Shown here piece after piece: positions 26,879 through 34,891 of a DNA stretch of 43,659 nt; position 1 is the stretch's first letter; each line of letters starts with the position of its first letter. The stretch covers positions 47,249 to 90,907 of the forward strand of contig DEIA01000076.1 of the NCBI GenBank assembly GCA_002352225.1, given 5' to 3'. The DNA is from Flammeovirgaceae bacterium UBA2786 (lineage in GTDB: Bacteria; Bacteroidota; Bacteroidia; Cytophagales; Cyclobacteriaceae). The notes under the pieces are model-generated. The model did no database searches, was not told the origin of the DNA, and was given only the letters and a program-made list of their open reading frames with translations. Made by a program: the position numbers and the translations under genes.

Positions 26879-29800
26879 ATGCGTAGTGTATTTATTTTAG
26901 GGTGTATTTTGATCACATACCCGTGGTTAGCCGGATACGCTAATCACACGGCAACGTCCCTGTCCACGGTACTTGGCCCATCCACTGGTGTGGTTGGCAC
27001 TACCTATACCTTTTCATATTATGATTCAGGTTTTATAGGAGACCCCTTCTGGACAGCCACCGGGGGTAGTGTTACCAACGAATATTTTTCAGGGGGCACA
27101 TATTATTGCCAAGTTCAATGGACAGTAGCGGGCACTGGCGTGGTGAGTTTCCGGGATGGCGGCTTTATACTGGGTTCCAAAAATGTTTCTGTTACCGGGG
27201 GCGCCCCGTCCGCCCCAACAACGTTAACGGCAACAGCTATCTCGGGCTCACAGATTAACTTAACATGGGTGGATGCCTCATCAAACGAAACCGGTTTTCA
27301 GGTAGAACGTTCGCTAACCTCGGGCAGCGACTTTACACTTATTACCACTACGGCTGCCAATGCTACTTCGTTTTCCAACACAGGTTTAAATGCGGGTACA
27401 TCATATTTTTATCGTATCCGTTCTGTTAATGCTGGCGGTAACTCAACCTTCACTTCTGAGGCAGCTATTTCAACCAGAGTATTAAATTTTGATCAGAACT
27501 ATATCCGCACAGTAACAGCGCAAAAGCCGGGCCTTACCAGCGAAGCGTTGCTGGGAGCAGCAAACATGAACGAGAAACAAATCACCTACCAGTTCTTTGA
27601 TGGCCTGGGCAGGCCGTCACAAACAGTAGCCGTTAAACAATCGCCAAACCAGATGGACATTGTACAGCCCATCGCTTACGATGCCTTTGGAAGAGAAGCC
27701 GTAAAATACCTGCCGTATGTATCAGGCGATGACGGAACGTACAAGACAAATTTTTTACCAAAAGAACATACCAACTATGCTACCAGCAATAATGCGCAAT
27801 ACCAGTTCTACCAGAATGCATCATCAAAAGTTGCTACCGACACAAGACCCTACGCAGAAACTATTTTTGAGCCATCGCCTTTAAACCGCCCCGATAAAGA
27901 TTACGGAGCAGGGCAAGCGTGGGTCCCTGTGGCTATGGGCGGCAACAATAAATTTATACAGCACGGATATTTAATCAACCAGCATGGCACGGGCAGCAAC
28001 GCTACACAGGAAAAGATTATTGCATGGAGCATCAATGGCAGCGGCCTACCGGTTCGGGCATCTGCTGTAACAGGTTACATTGTATCAGGCGGATATTATG
28101 CCACAGGTCAATTGCACATCAAGAGCACAAAAGATGAACAAGGCTACGAAGTAAGAGAATACACCAACAAGAGTGGTCAGGTAATATTGAAGAAAGTACA
28201 GGCTACGTCAGCCGGAGCCTCAAATCTTAACGACCTCACAGGAAGCACACCCGGCTGGGCGTTGACATATTATATCTATGACGATCTGGGCAATTTAGTG
28301 TGTGAAATACAACCGGAAGGGACTAAAAACATAGAGGATTACTTTGCAGCAGATGATGCAGGTAAAGACAGTTTCTTAAACCGTTGGGCGTTCCGTTACA
28401 AATATGACGGTCGGAGAAGATCAGTTGAAAAACAAATTCCAGGAGGCTCTCCGCTTTACTTAGTGTATGACAAGCGTGACCGTGTAGTGATGTCACAAGA
28501 CGGAAATCAGCGCAGCGCAAACAAGTGGAGCTTCACTAAATACGATGCGCTGAACAGGCCTATCATTACCGGTATCTATGTGCATAATGACTCTATCAAC
28601 CAGGCACAAATGAGTGCACTCATCAGCACCACAAACTTTTTTGATACCTACAACGGGGACGCTTCTTCTCACGGCTACACCAATACAGTTTTTCCTACAA
28701 CGAATGCAGATAGTTCCCCGCTGGAGATTCTGAGCGTGACCTATTACGATAACTACAAGTTCCGTGATGACCTGGCCGGAAGCAGCTTCAACTATGTGGC
28801 AGGAGATATAACCGGACAGGATACAGTTGCCTTTAACCGTGTGGTGGGACTTGTGACCGGAACAAAAACAAACGTGTTGGGTGCAAGTGATTACCTCTGG
28901 AGCGTGAACTATTATGATGACAAGTACAGGGATATACAGCGGATCACGCAAAACCATAAAGGCGGCTTTGACCGCGTGACGAGCAAGGTTGATTTTGTGG
29001 GTAAGGTATTGGAAACAAAATCCACGTACAGCAAGGATTCGGTAACGAGCACCACCATCCGGAAGCGATATGAGTATGACCACGCTGGCCGTTTATTGAA
29101 GACCTACCACCAGCTCAACAGTGAGCCCGAAATACTTCTAAGCGCTACGCTATACAATGAGTTAGGCGAGTTAGTAACGAAGAAATTGCATAGTGAGGAC
29201 AACGGCACAACGTTTAAACAGCATGTTGACTTTAGGTATTCGATCAGGGGTTGGTTAACGAGGATAAACAATGCTGATTTATCACCGGATAACATTAATG
29301 AACCCCGCGACCACTTCGGAATGGAGCTTGCGTACAACAACGTGCTTACCGGAATTAATAACACCCCACAGTTCAACGGCAATATCTCCGCCACGAAATA
29401 CAGCACCAACCAGGGCTTTGACCCAGGATTGAAAGAACGGGCATACAAATACACCTACGACCCGATGAGCAGGCTCACCGCAGCCACGCATTACGAGAAG
29501 GCAGCAAGCTGGAATATGTCAGACGGATTGCATGAAGACAATATCACGTATGACCTGAACACCAAAATGCTGTCCATAAGACGCAAAGGAGCGGACGACT
29601 CACAAATGGACAACCTTGTGCTTGATTACGGCAATGCCGGGAACCAGCTGCAAAGCGTAACCGATTCATGGGACACAGAAGAAGGCTTTGCAGACGGCAA
29701 CACCGTAGGGGCGGATTACACGTATGACGCCAACGGCAACCGCATTACCGACAAGAACAAGGGCATTACAGCGTACACGTACAACTATATGAACCAGCGG

Positions 29801-31678
29801 GAGAAAGTTACCTTCCAGGACGGTAACTATTTGCTTTATGTTTATGATGCTATGGGCAACAAGTTGAGCCAATCCGTTTACAACGCTTCGCATCAGTTAC
29901 AAAAGAAAACCGACTATGCAGGTGAGTTTTTTTACGAAAACGATACCCTGAAATACATCAGCCACGAAGAAGGAAGATATAACACACTGGCCGGAGCGTA
30001 TGAATATGAATTGCGCGACCACCTGGGCAACAACCGTGTAACGTTCACTACGAAAGAGGAACACGATGAAGCTACGGCCACTATGGAAACCGAAAACCTT
30101 ACGGAAGAACAGAGCAAGTTCCTGCGCTATGAAAATGCCCGGAGGATAAGCTCACACCTTTTCGACAAGACCAACGGCAGCGCACCAAGTACAACACCGG
30201 GCTATGCCGTGCGGTTGAATGGTTCAGCCAATGAGCAGTTTGGTTTGGCAAGATCGTTTGCCGTAGTGCCGGGCGACACCGTGAAAACGGAAGTATATGT
30301 AAAATACATAGACACCAACCCAAGCAACTGGACAACCGCGCTCAATACATTGCTTACACAAATAGCCGGAGGCACAGCGCCACCGGGTACAGTGGTTGAC
30401 GGGGGAAGCTACGGCAGCAGTACCACATCGTTCCCGTTCCCCGGGTTGCTGAACACATCGGGCAGCAGTGGCGAAGGCCCGAAAGCCTACCTGAACTGGT
30501 TAGTATTTGACAGTAACTTTATATTCATCAATGGCGGTTACGTGCGCATGACAGACGCGGCCAAAGAATACGGACAGGATTGTATGCACGAAAAGCTGAG
30601 TGCGGAAATACCGATCATTACTGCGGGCTATGTATATGTTTATCTTTCAAATGAAAATGAAAGCGTGGTAGAAGTGTACTATGATGAATTTTCAGTGGAC
30701 TTGAAAAAATCCCCGGTGATAAACGCTACTGATCTGTTTCCTTATGGTGCATCTGCGATCAGTTACAGCAGAGAGGGTTCACTGAAACAAGATAAGCTAT
30801 TGAATGGCAAAGAAACACAAGACGAGTTAGGTTACAATGTTGTTGATTTAGGGCAAAGAGATATAGACCCGTTTGTTCCCGTCTTTCCTACCATAGACAG
30901 ATTCAGCGAGAAGTATAGCTCAATGTCGCCCTACCAATATACTGCGGGTAATCCGATCAAGTATGTTGACGTGAATGGCGATTCATTATGGATAAATACG
31001 GGTTACAGAAATTTGCTTTATGAAGACGGTAAATTGTACACAAAGAGCGGAAAAGACGTAACCCATAAAGCATATAAGAAAGACGGTACAACTTTAAAGA
31101 AATCATTTGTAGGAAGTGCGGTCGGAGCTTTAGGCGCAATTTCAGCTAATGGCGGGGAGAACGAAATAAAGGCATTGCAAGAATCGAATTTTCATTTCAC
31201 AATCAAAGAGTCAACGTCAAATGGTTTTTACCCTACAAAGGGTGAGAGAAATAATGCCTTTGCTGCACAAAACTTTTCTGATCCTTCACCTTTTCAGGGT
31301 AATAACTTATGGTTTCAGGATGAAGGATTAACTGGTATTGGTGCGGGCGGCACGATATATTGGAATCACCGAAGCGGAGTTAGTGTTGATGCAATTTTTA
31401 ATGACGGGTCAACGGGAAGTGTTGTAAGTAATCCTATATTCAACTTGGCACATGAACTGTTTCACGGGTATGATTCCAACTTTGGTGCTTTGAGTTTTAA
31501 TTATGTTTTAGGGAATGCTGCAACGGGTGTTGAAAGAAAGGAAGGAAGAGCTGTATATTTTGAAAATAAGATAAGGATGAATATGGGAGCGGATCACCTC
31601 AGACTGAATTATTCCGGAGGCAGATCGCTTATTGAAGGAGGTAAGCCGATAAAAATTCCCTCACCTTGGTATAAATAA
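26879..31678 (+). CDS. Exported Rhs polymorphic toxin with C-terminal metallopeptidase (Rhs 2)
   Basis: A 1599-residue protein. In order it has a signal peptide-like start (1-21), an Ig-like region (about 30-105), a fibronectin type III domain (about 110-200), a DUF6443-like segment (about 203-290: YIRTVTAQKPGL, FFDGLGRPSQTVAVKQSP, YDAFGREAVKYLPY), many YD repeats (about 400-1050), and the RHS core region ending SPYQYTAGNPIKYVDVNGDS near residue 1369. The last 230 residues are unlike the rest. They contain NLAHELFHGYD (HExxH, residues 1525-1529), then GVERKEGRAVYFENKIR, which could supply the third zinc ligand. This resembles the metallopeptidase tips of Rhs toxins and the NleD-like M91 family. 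So it is a probable antibacterial or anti-host effector. The downstream gene starts six bases after its stop. Confidence 0.9.
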   Translation: MRSVFILGCILITYPWLAGYANHTATSLSTVLGPSTGVVGTTYTFSYYDSGFIGDPFWTATGGSVTNEYFSGGTYYCQVQWTVAGTGVVSFRDGGFILGSKNVSVTGGAPSAPTTLTATAISGSQINLTWVDASSNETGFQVERSLTSGSDFTLITTTAANATSFSNTGLNAGTSYFYRIRSVNAGGNSTFTSEAAISTRVLNFDQNYIRTVTAQKPGLTSEALLGAANMNEKQITYQFFDGLGRPSQTVAVKQSPNQMDIVQPIAYDAFGREAVKYLPYVSGDDGTYKTNFLPKEHTNYATSNNAQYQFYQNASSKVATDTRPYAETIFEPSPLNRPDKDYGAGQAWVPVAMGGNNKFIQHGYLINQHGTGSNATQEKIIAWSINGSGLPVRASAVTGYIVSGGYYATGQLHIKSTKDEQGYEVREYTNKSGQVILKKVQATSAGASNLNDLTGSTPGWALTYYIYDDLGNLVCEIQPEGTKNIEDYFAADDAGKDSFLNRWAFRYKYDGRRRSVEKQIPGGSPLYLVYDKRDRVVMSQDGNQRSANKWSFTKYDALNRPIITGIYVHNDSINQAQMSALISTTNFFDTYNGDASSHGYTNTVFPTTNADSSPLEILSVTYYDNYKFRDDLAGSSFNYVAGDITGQDTVAFNRVVGLVTGTKTNVLGASDYLWSVNYYDDKYRDIQRITQNHKGGFDRVTSKVDFVGKVLETKSTYSKDSVTSTTIRKRYEYDHAGRLLKTYHQLNSEPEILLSATLYNELGELVTKKLHSEDNGTTFKQHVDFRYSIRGWLTRINNADLSPDNINEPRDHFGMELAYNNVLTGINNTPQFNGNISATKYSTNQGFDPGLKERAYKYTYDPMSRLTAATHYEKAASWNMSDGLHEDNITYDLNTKMLSIRRKGADDSQMDNLVLDYGNAGNQLQSVTDSWDTEEGFADGNTVGADYTYDANGNRITDKNKGITAYTYNYMNQREKVTFQDGNYLLYVYDAMGNKLSQSVYNASHQLQKKTDYAGEFFYENDTLKYISHEEGRYNTLAGAYEYELRDHLGNNRVTFTTKEEHDEATATMETENLTEEQSKFLRYENARRISSHLFDKTNGSAPSTTPGYAVRLNGSANEQFGLARSFAVVPGDTVKTEVYVKYIDTNPSNWTTALNTLLTQIAGGTAPPGTVVDGGSYGSSTTSFPFPGLLNTSGSSGEGPKAYLNWLVFDSNFIFINGGYVRMTDAAKEYGQDCMHEKLSAEIPIITAGYVYVYLSNENESVVEVYYDEFSVDLKKSPVINATDLFPYGASAISYSREGSLKQDKLLNGKETQDELGYNVVDLGQRDIDPFVPVFPTIDRFSEKYSSMSPYQYTAGNPIKYVDVNGDSLWINTGYRNLLYEDGKLYTKSGKDVTHKAYKKDGTTLKKSFVGSAVGALGAISANGGENEIKALQESNFHFTIKESTSNGFYPTKGERNNAFAAQNFSDPSPFQGNNLWFQDEGLTGIGAGGTIYWNHRSGVSVDAIFNDGSTGSVVSNPIFNLAHELFHGYDSNFGALSFNYVLGNAATGVERKEGRAVYFENKIRMNMGADHLRLNYSGGRSLIEGGKPIKIPSPWYK

Positions 31679-31684
31679 TTTTTT

Positions 31685-32287
31685 ATGAAGAAAAAACTAA
31701 TCGTTGTCTTTGCTTTAATGATATACATGAGCAATGTTTTTGCTCAAGATCAAATTGGCGTGTTATCGAAATTATTTCAAGGTGTGCCGATTGAAAAATC
31801 ATATAATGATATAGTATCTTATACAGATTCCAATAGTAATTTCAAAAGGAATGATAATACTGATTATTTGCTTCAAGGAATTAATGGGAAAGACTTTTTT
31901 ATTGGGTCAGTAATTAATCTTGATAATAATGAAATTCTTAACAGCAAAGTTGAATCTAATTCATTTTCTGTTGTTAAGGCTGTTAATTATTCTATCAATT
32001 CCATTGTATTTAGAGATACATTAGAGATTGTGTCAATTTCACTTTTTTACAGTAAAGAGAATTGCAAAAGTTTTAAGAAAGAGTTTAAAAAATTGAACAA
32101 ACTGTTTAAAGATTATTCTCAAATAAGTAGTTATAAGAAATTTGAGGATAGTGATCAGATAAAATCGCAATACTATTTTTATTCCGGCAAGAACGAAAAG
32201 CTCCCCTTTATTACCATAGAGAAGCAGGTTAAAGGTTATTCAAAAAGTCAAAAGTGGTACATTCTTAGTGTAAGCCATTATAGGTAG
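31685..32287 (+). CDS. Exported protein in immunity-gene position
   Basis: A 200-residue protein with a clear Sec signal peptide (MKKKLIVVFALMIYMSNVFAQ) and a mature domain rich in Asn, Lys, Ser and Ile, with no family I recognise. It begins six bases after the Rhs toxin gene, the usual place for the cognate immunity gene. Its DNA is much more AT-rich than the Rhs body: 13 of 60 bases are G or C in 31801-31860, against 30 of 60 in 29401-29460. That suggests a recently swapped toxin-tip/immunity cassette. The signal peptide implies protection in the periplasm, so the toxin would act there. Its TAG stop lies within a GGTAGTG sequence that may be the end of an IS1-type element, so the C-terminus may be trimmed. 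The immunity role is an inference from position. Confidence 0.75.
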   Translation: MKKKLIVVFALMIYMSNVFAQDQIGVLSKLFQGVPIEKSYNDIVSYTDSNSNFKRNDNTDYLLQGINGKDFFIGSVINLDNNEILNSKVESNSFSVVKAVNYSINSIVFRDTLEIVSISLFYSKENCKSFKKEFKKLNKLFKDYSQISSYKKFEDSDQIKSQYYFYSGKNEKLPFITIEKQVKGYSKSQKWYILSVSHYR

Positions 32288-32460
32288 TGTACTCAAAAGT
32301 ATGATGGCTTGTAAGTAATTGAAACCCAATGTCAATTAATGGGCAAAAGCAGAAAACAAACGAAACAAGGATGGGCAGATGCTCATCCTTGTTATTTTTA
32401 GAAGGCTATAAACGAGCTAATGCATTGATCTTTCCTAAAGTGTGCTCAAAAGTATGATAG
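32286..32460 (+). repeat. Direct repeat of a 22-base motif before the transposase
   Basis: Copies occupy 32286-32307 and 32439-32460 and share ACTCAAAAGTATGAT-like sequence (20 of 22 positions identical, differing at positions 6 and 21). The second copy overlaps the transposase start codon region. Two insertion ends or two transposase-binding sites are possible. Twelve bases of the first copy (ACTCAAAAGTAT) also occur at 40378-40389. Confidence 0.75.
32364..32399 (+). terminator. Rho-independent terminator after the immunity candidate
   Basis: A perfect 10-bp stem (AACAAGGATG at 32364-32373, CATCCTTGTT at 32384-32393) with a 10-base loop is followed by ATTTTTA. It would end the Rhs/immunity transcript and shield the transposase gene from read-through. 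If the IS begins at 32283, the terminator is part of the IS. Confidence 0.8.
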
Positions 32461-33149
32461 AATCCCAACCTTGTTGCAGGCACTGCAAAAAGCAGTGTGT
32501 GAAAAACGGAAGAAGCAAAAGCGGTGCTCAACGGTATTATTGCAAGCCCTGTAAAAAATATTTTCAGTTGAATTATGTATATAATGCCTGCCGGTATAAC
32601 ACCGGCCGATGGATTGTATCGTTGACTATAGAAAGCTGTGGCATCAGAAGCATAGCAAGATTGTTGAAGATAGCGGTTGCTACTGTTGTGAGGCGTATTA
32701 AAAAAATATCAAAAACAATTCAGCGTCCATTTTTCATTTTGAAAGGCAAAGAATATGAACTGGATGAAATGCGCACCTACATAGGCAACAAGGGCAGGTT
32801 ATACTGGATTGTGTATGCTTTATGTAAAGACACCAAAAAAGTGATTGATTTTAAGATAGGCAGGCGAACGGCAAAAACACTGCAAAGAGTAACGGACACT
32901 TTGCTGCTGTCGGAAGCGAAGAAAATTTATACAGATGGATATGCACTGTATCAAAACCTTATACCAAAAGAAATTCACTGCCGGTCATCCTATCGAACCA
33001 ACCATATTGAACGAAAGAACCTGACCATACGAACGCACCTGAAAAGATTATCAAGGAAAACGATATGTTTTTCAAAAAGCAGAGAGATGTTAGAGGCATG
33101 TTTGAAGATATATTTCTGGAAAAGAGATTTTGCAAATAATATCAGTTGA
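32454..33149 (+). CDS. IS1-family transposase (fused InsA/InsB type)
   Basis: A 231-residue transposase. The N-terminal zinc ribbon has paired cysteines (CRHCKKQC and CKPC, about residues 8-36), a helix-turn-helix follows (GIRSIARLLKIAVATVVRRIKK, about 60-85, quoted in part), then the DDE catalytic core: Asp in YELDEMRTYIG, Asp in IYTDGYALY and Glu in TNHIERKN. These correspond to InsA and InsB of IS1, here in one frame without the need for frameshifting. I chose the ATG at 32454; a GTG 12 bases upstream is also possible. The catalytic residues are intact, so the protein could be active even though the element ends look poor. Confidence 0.9.
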   Translation: MIESQPCCRHCKKQCVKNGRSKSGAQRYYCKPCKKYFQLNYVYNACRYNTGRWIVSLTIESCGIRSIARLLKIAVATVVRRIKKISKTIQRPFFILKGKEYELDEMRTYIGNKGRLYWIVYALCKDTKKVIDFKIGRRTAKTLQRVTDTLLLSEAKKIYTDGYALYQNLIPKEIHCRSSYRTNHIERKNLTIRTHLKRLSRKTICFSKSREMLEACLKIYFWKRDFANNIS

Positions 33150-33200
33150 AGATTGTGGGTCAGTAACCAAACAATAACCCGGTTTTTGTACCTTCCCCCT

Positions 33201-34691
33201 ATGAAATACCTGCTTGTTTTCGGGCTGCTTTTCTGTACCGTGCTGGTTTATGGCCAACAGCAGGACAGCCTGTCGAACAAGCTGCGTCTTGCAGATTCAT
33301 TATCCCAGCACGTAAATCAAATCGACAGCCTGCTTTCCGGAAAAATCAAAAAAGCAGATTCCGTTACCCTTGCCTTTCAATCCAAAGCAGACAGCATCCA
33401 GAACAGTTTTCAGCAAGAGATCAACAGCATCAATGCCACCCGCAACAACCTGCAACATAAGATAGACAGCCTCAATAATCTGAAACTGCCCACCGGTAAA
33501 CTGACCCGGCAACTCGACAGCCTCAACCAGCTGCAAACCCAAAAGCTGAACGAGGTAAACACGAAAATCAATAACCTTAAATCAAAAGCCACGCAATCGC
33601 TTAACGAAATCAACCTGCCCGAAGAACTGCAAGGGCCGGTCAATAATCTTAAGCAGTCAATTAACGCATATACGTTACCCGGATTAAATACAACCAGCCT
33701 TTCATTGAACAACATTGATTTTCCCAACCTCACCAACACCCAATTGCCTACACTCACAGACCAGCTTAAACTCGACCCCAACCTGAAAAACCTTACCGGT
33801 GATATTAACCTGAACCAAATCGGCAACACCACCAAAGAATTCACCAGCTATGCCAACGATGTAAAGCAACTGGCAACAGGCAACCTCGATGAAGTGAAAA
33901 ACATCGACAAGACTATTGAGAGCAAAATAGCGGGCATTGAAGGCATGGAGCAATTACAGGAAGGAAAGGCATTGATGGAAAAGGCCAAACCCGATTCAGC
34001 AGCATTAATGAACATGGCTAAAGAAGCTGTACAGGAACAAATTCTGAATGCCGCACAGGATCACTTTGCAGGTAAGGAAGCAGTTCTTCAACAGGCTATG
34101 GACAAAATGAGTAAACTCAAAAGCAGATATTCCGAAGTGCAAAGCCTGGCCGACCTCCCAAAGCGTTTACCCAACCCCCTCAAGGGCAAACCTTTCATCG
34201 AACGCCTTGTACCGGGCATTACGTTACAGTTTCAGAAATCGCAATACTTCCTGCTGGATATAAACCCCTCTTTGCAATACAAGATACGGCCGCGCCTTTC
34301 GGCCGGAGCAGGATGGAACGAACGCCTGCCGTTTGACGGCTGGAAAATTACAGGAAACAATGAACGTATCTATGGCCCGCGTGCAATAGTTCAGTTCAGG
34401 TGGGCAAAAGGCATCAGCTTTACATTGCAGCCCGAAACAATGAACACCACCATACCACCGTTGCTGGCAAGCCGGATGGGGTATGACCCGTTCGACCGCA
34501 GGTGGATTACCAGCATCTTTGCAGGCATCAAAAAAGAGTTTACCGTTTACAAAAAACTGAAAGGCAACAGCGAACTGCTCTACAACTTCCGCGATAAAGA
34601 CGGCATGAGCCCGTATGCAGACAAAGTAAATGTAAGAGTTGGGTTTGAATGGCAGATGAAGAAGAAAAAGAAACCGGTTGACGGGAAATGA
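33201..34691 (+). CDS. Exported coiled-coil protein with barrel-like C-terminus
   Basis: A 496-residue protein starting at the ATG at 33201, with a signal peptide (MKYLLVFGLLFCTVLVYGQ). Residues ~20-160 are a long coiled-coil region with recurring DSL/IDSL and Asn/Gln-rich heptads. Residues 160-330 are helical and rich in Leu, Asn and Thr. The last ~165 residues have alternating aromatic/polar strands (LERLVPGITLQFQKSQYFLLDI-like, SLQYKIRPRLSAGAGW, VRVGFEWQMKKKKK), as expected for outer-membrane beta strands. I know no family name for it. Base composition and codon style match the Rhs genes, so it probably belongs to the island and was separated from them by the IS. It may be an outer-membrane anchor or exit component for the Rhs proteins; this is inference. 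Confidence 0.8.
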   Translation: MKYLLVFGLLFCTVLVYGQQQDSLSNKLRLADSLSQHVNQIDSLLSGKIKKADSVTLAFQSKADSIQNSFQQEINSINATRNNLQHKIDSLNNLKLPTGKLTRQLDSLNQLQTQKLNEVNTKINNLKSKATQSLNEINLPEELQGPVNNLKQSINAYTLPGLNTTSLSLNNIDFPNLTNTQLPTLTDQLKLDPNLKNLTGDINLNQIGNTTKEFTSYANDVKQLATGNLDEVKNIDKTIESKIAGIEGMEQLQEGKALMEKAKPDSAALMNMAKEAVQEQILNAAQDHFAGKEAVLQQAMDKMSKLKSRYSEVQSLADLPKRLPNPLKGKPFIERLVPGITLQFQKSQYFLLDINPSLQYKIRPRLSAGAGWNERLPFDGWKITGNNERIYGPRAIVQFRWAKGISFTLQPETMNTTIPPLLASRMGYDPFDRRWITSIFAGIKKEFTVYKKLKGNSELLYNFRDKDGMSPYADKVNVRVGFEWQMKKKKKPVDGK

Positions 34692-34705
34692 TTTTATTTC
34701 TCAGT

Positions 34706-34744
34706 GGAGTGCCCCGCCTCGGGCTTGCCTGCGGCAGGCACTCC
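34706..34744. repeat. Hairpin repeat next to the island's right edge
   Basis: An outer 8-bp stem (GGAGTGCC at 34706-34713, GGCACTCC at 34737-34744) encloses two smaller hairpins (CCCG/CGGG at 34713-34723 and GCCTG/CAGGC at 34727-34739). It lies 15 bases after the coiled-coil gene and eight bases before the right copy of the 27-bp repeat. It could serve as a terminator, but there is no T run. The shape is that of a REP-like mobile repeat. The following CCGCGAT resembles part of the repeat at the window ends. Confidence 0.65.
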
Positions 34745-34752
34745 GCGATAGA

Positions 34753-34779
34753 AAAGAACAAAAAAGAGCATATCTAAAA
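34753..34779 (+). repeat. Right copy of 27-bp repeat (sigma gene 3' end)
   Basis: 26 of 27 bases are the same as at 22202-22228. In frame it reads KNKKEHI-stop, as at the end of the sigma factor gene, and the one difference is synonymous. There is no sigma gene here, so this is a detached gene end marking the right edge of the accessory island. Confidence 0.8.
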
Positions 34780-34855
34780 CTTCCTTTTTGATTTAGAATT
34801 TGTGCCAAATTCCAGGAAAACAACAGCCTTTTTGCGCGGTGAATACAGGCTTCGG

Positions 34856-34885
34856 TTTGAAAATCAGAACATTTTGCTACCTTTA
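34856..34885 (+). promoter_or_regulatory. Promoter candidate before the small membrane protein gene
   Basis: TTTG at 34856-34859, 18 bases, then TACCTTTA at 34878-34885, one base off TAnnTTTG. Transcription would begin about 34891-34893, which coincides with the GTG at 34892. So either the message is leaderless or translation starts further in, for example at the ATG at 34919. Confidence 0.4.
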
Positions 34886-34891
34886 GTGCTT

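Larger units (their letters stand above)
32283..33168 (+). mobile_element. IS1-family element (bounds tentative)
   Basis: The element carries a single-ORF IS1-type transposase. The proposed left end at 32283 begins GGTAGTG, close to the GGTRATG ends of IS1 elements, and overlaps the stop of the immunity candidate. The proposed right end is GGTTACTG read inward from 33168. The two ends match only loosely and I see no 8-9 bp target duplication, so the copy may be decayed or the right bound wrong. A 22-base motif at 32286-32307 recurs at 32439-32460, at the very start of the transposase gene, with two differences. A hairpin terminator lies between the two copies. Confidence 0.5.

Noticed and set aside
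32364..32399. Hairpin after the immunity candidate as a regulatory RNA
   Set aside because: A perfect stem followed by T-rich sequence right after a gene is explained by termination.
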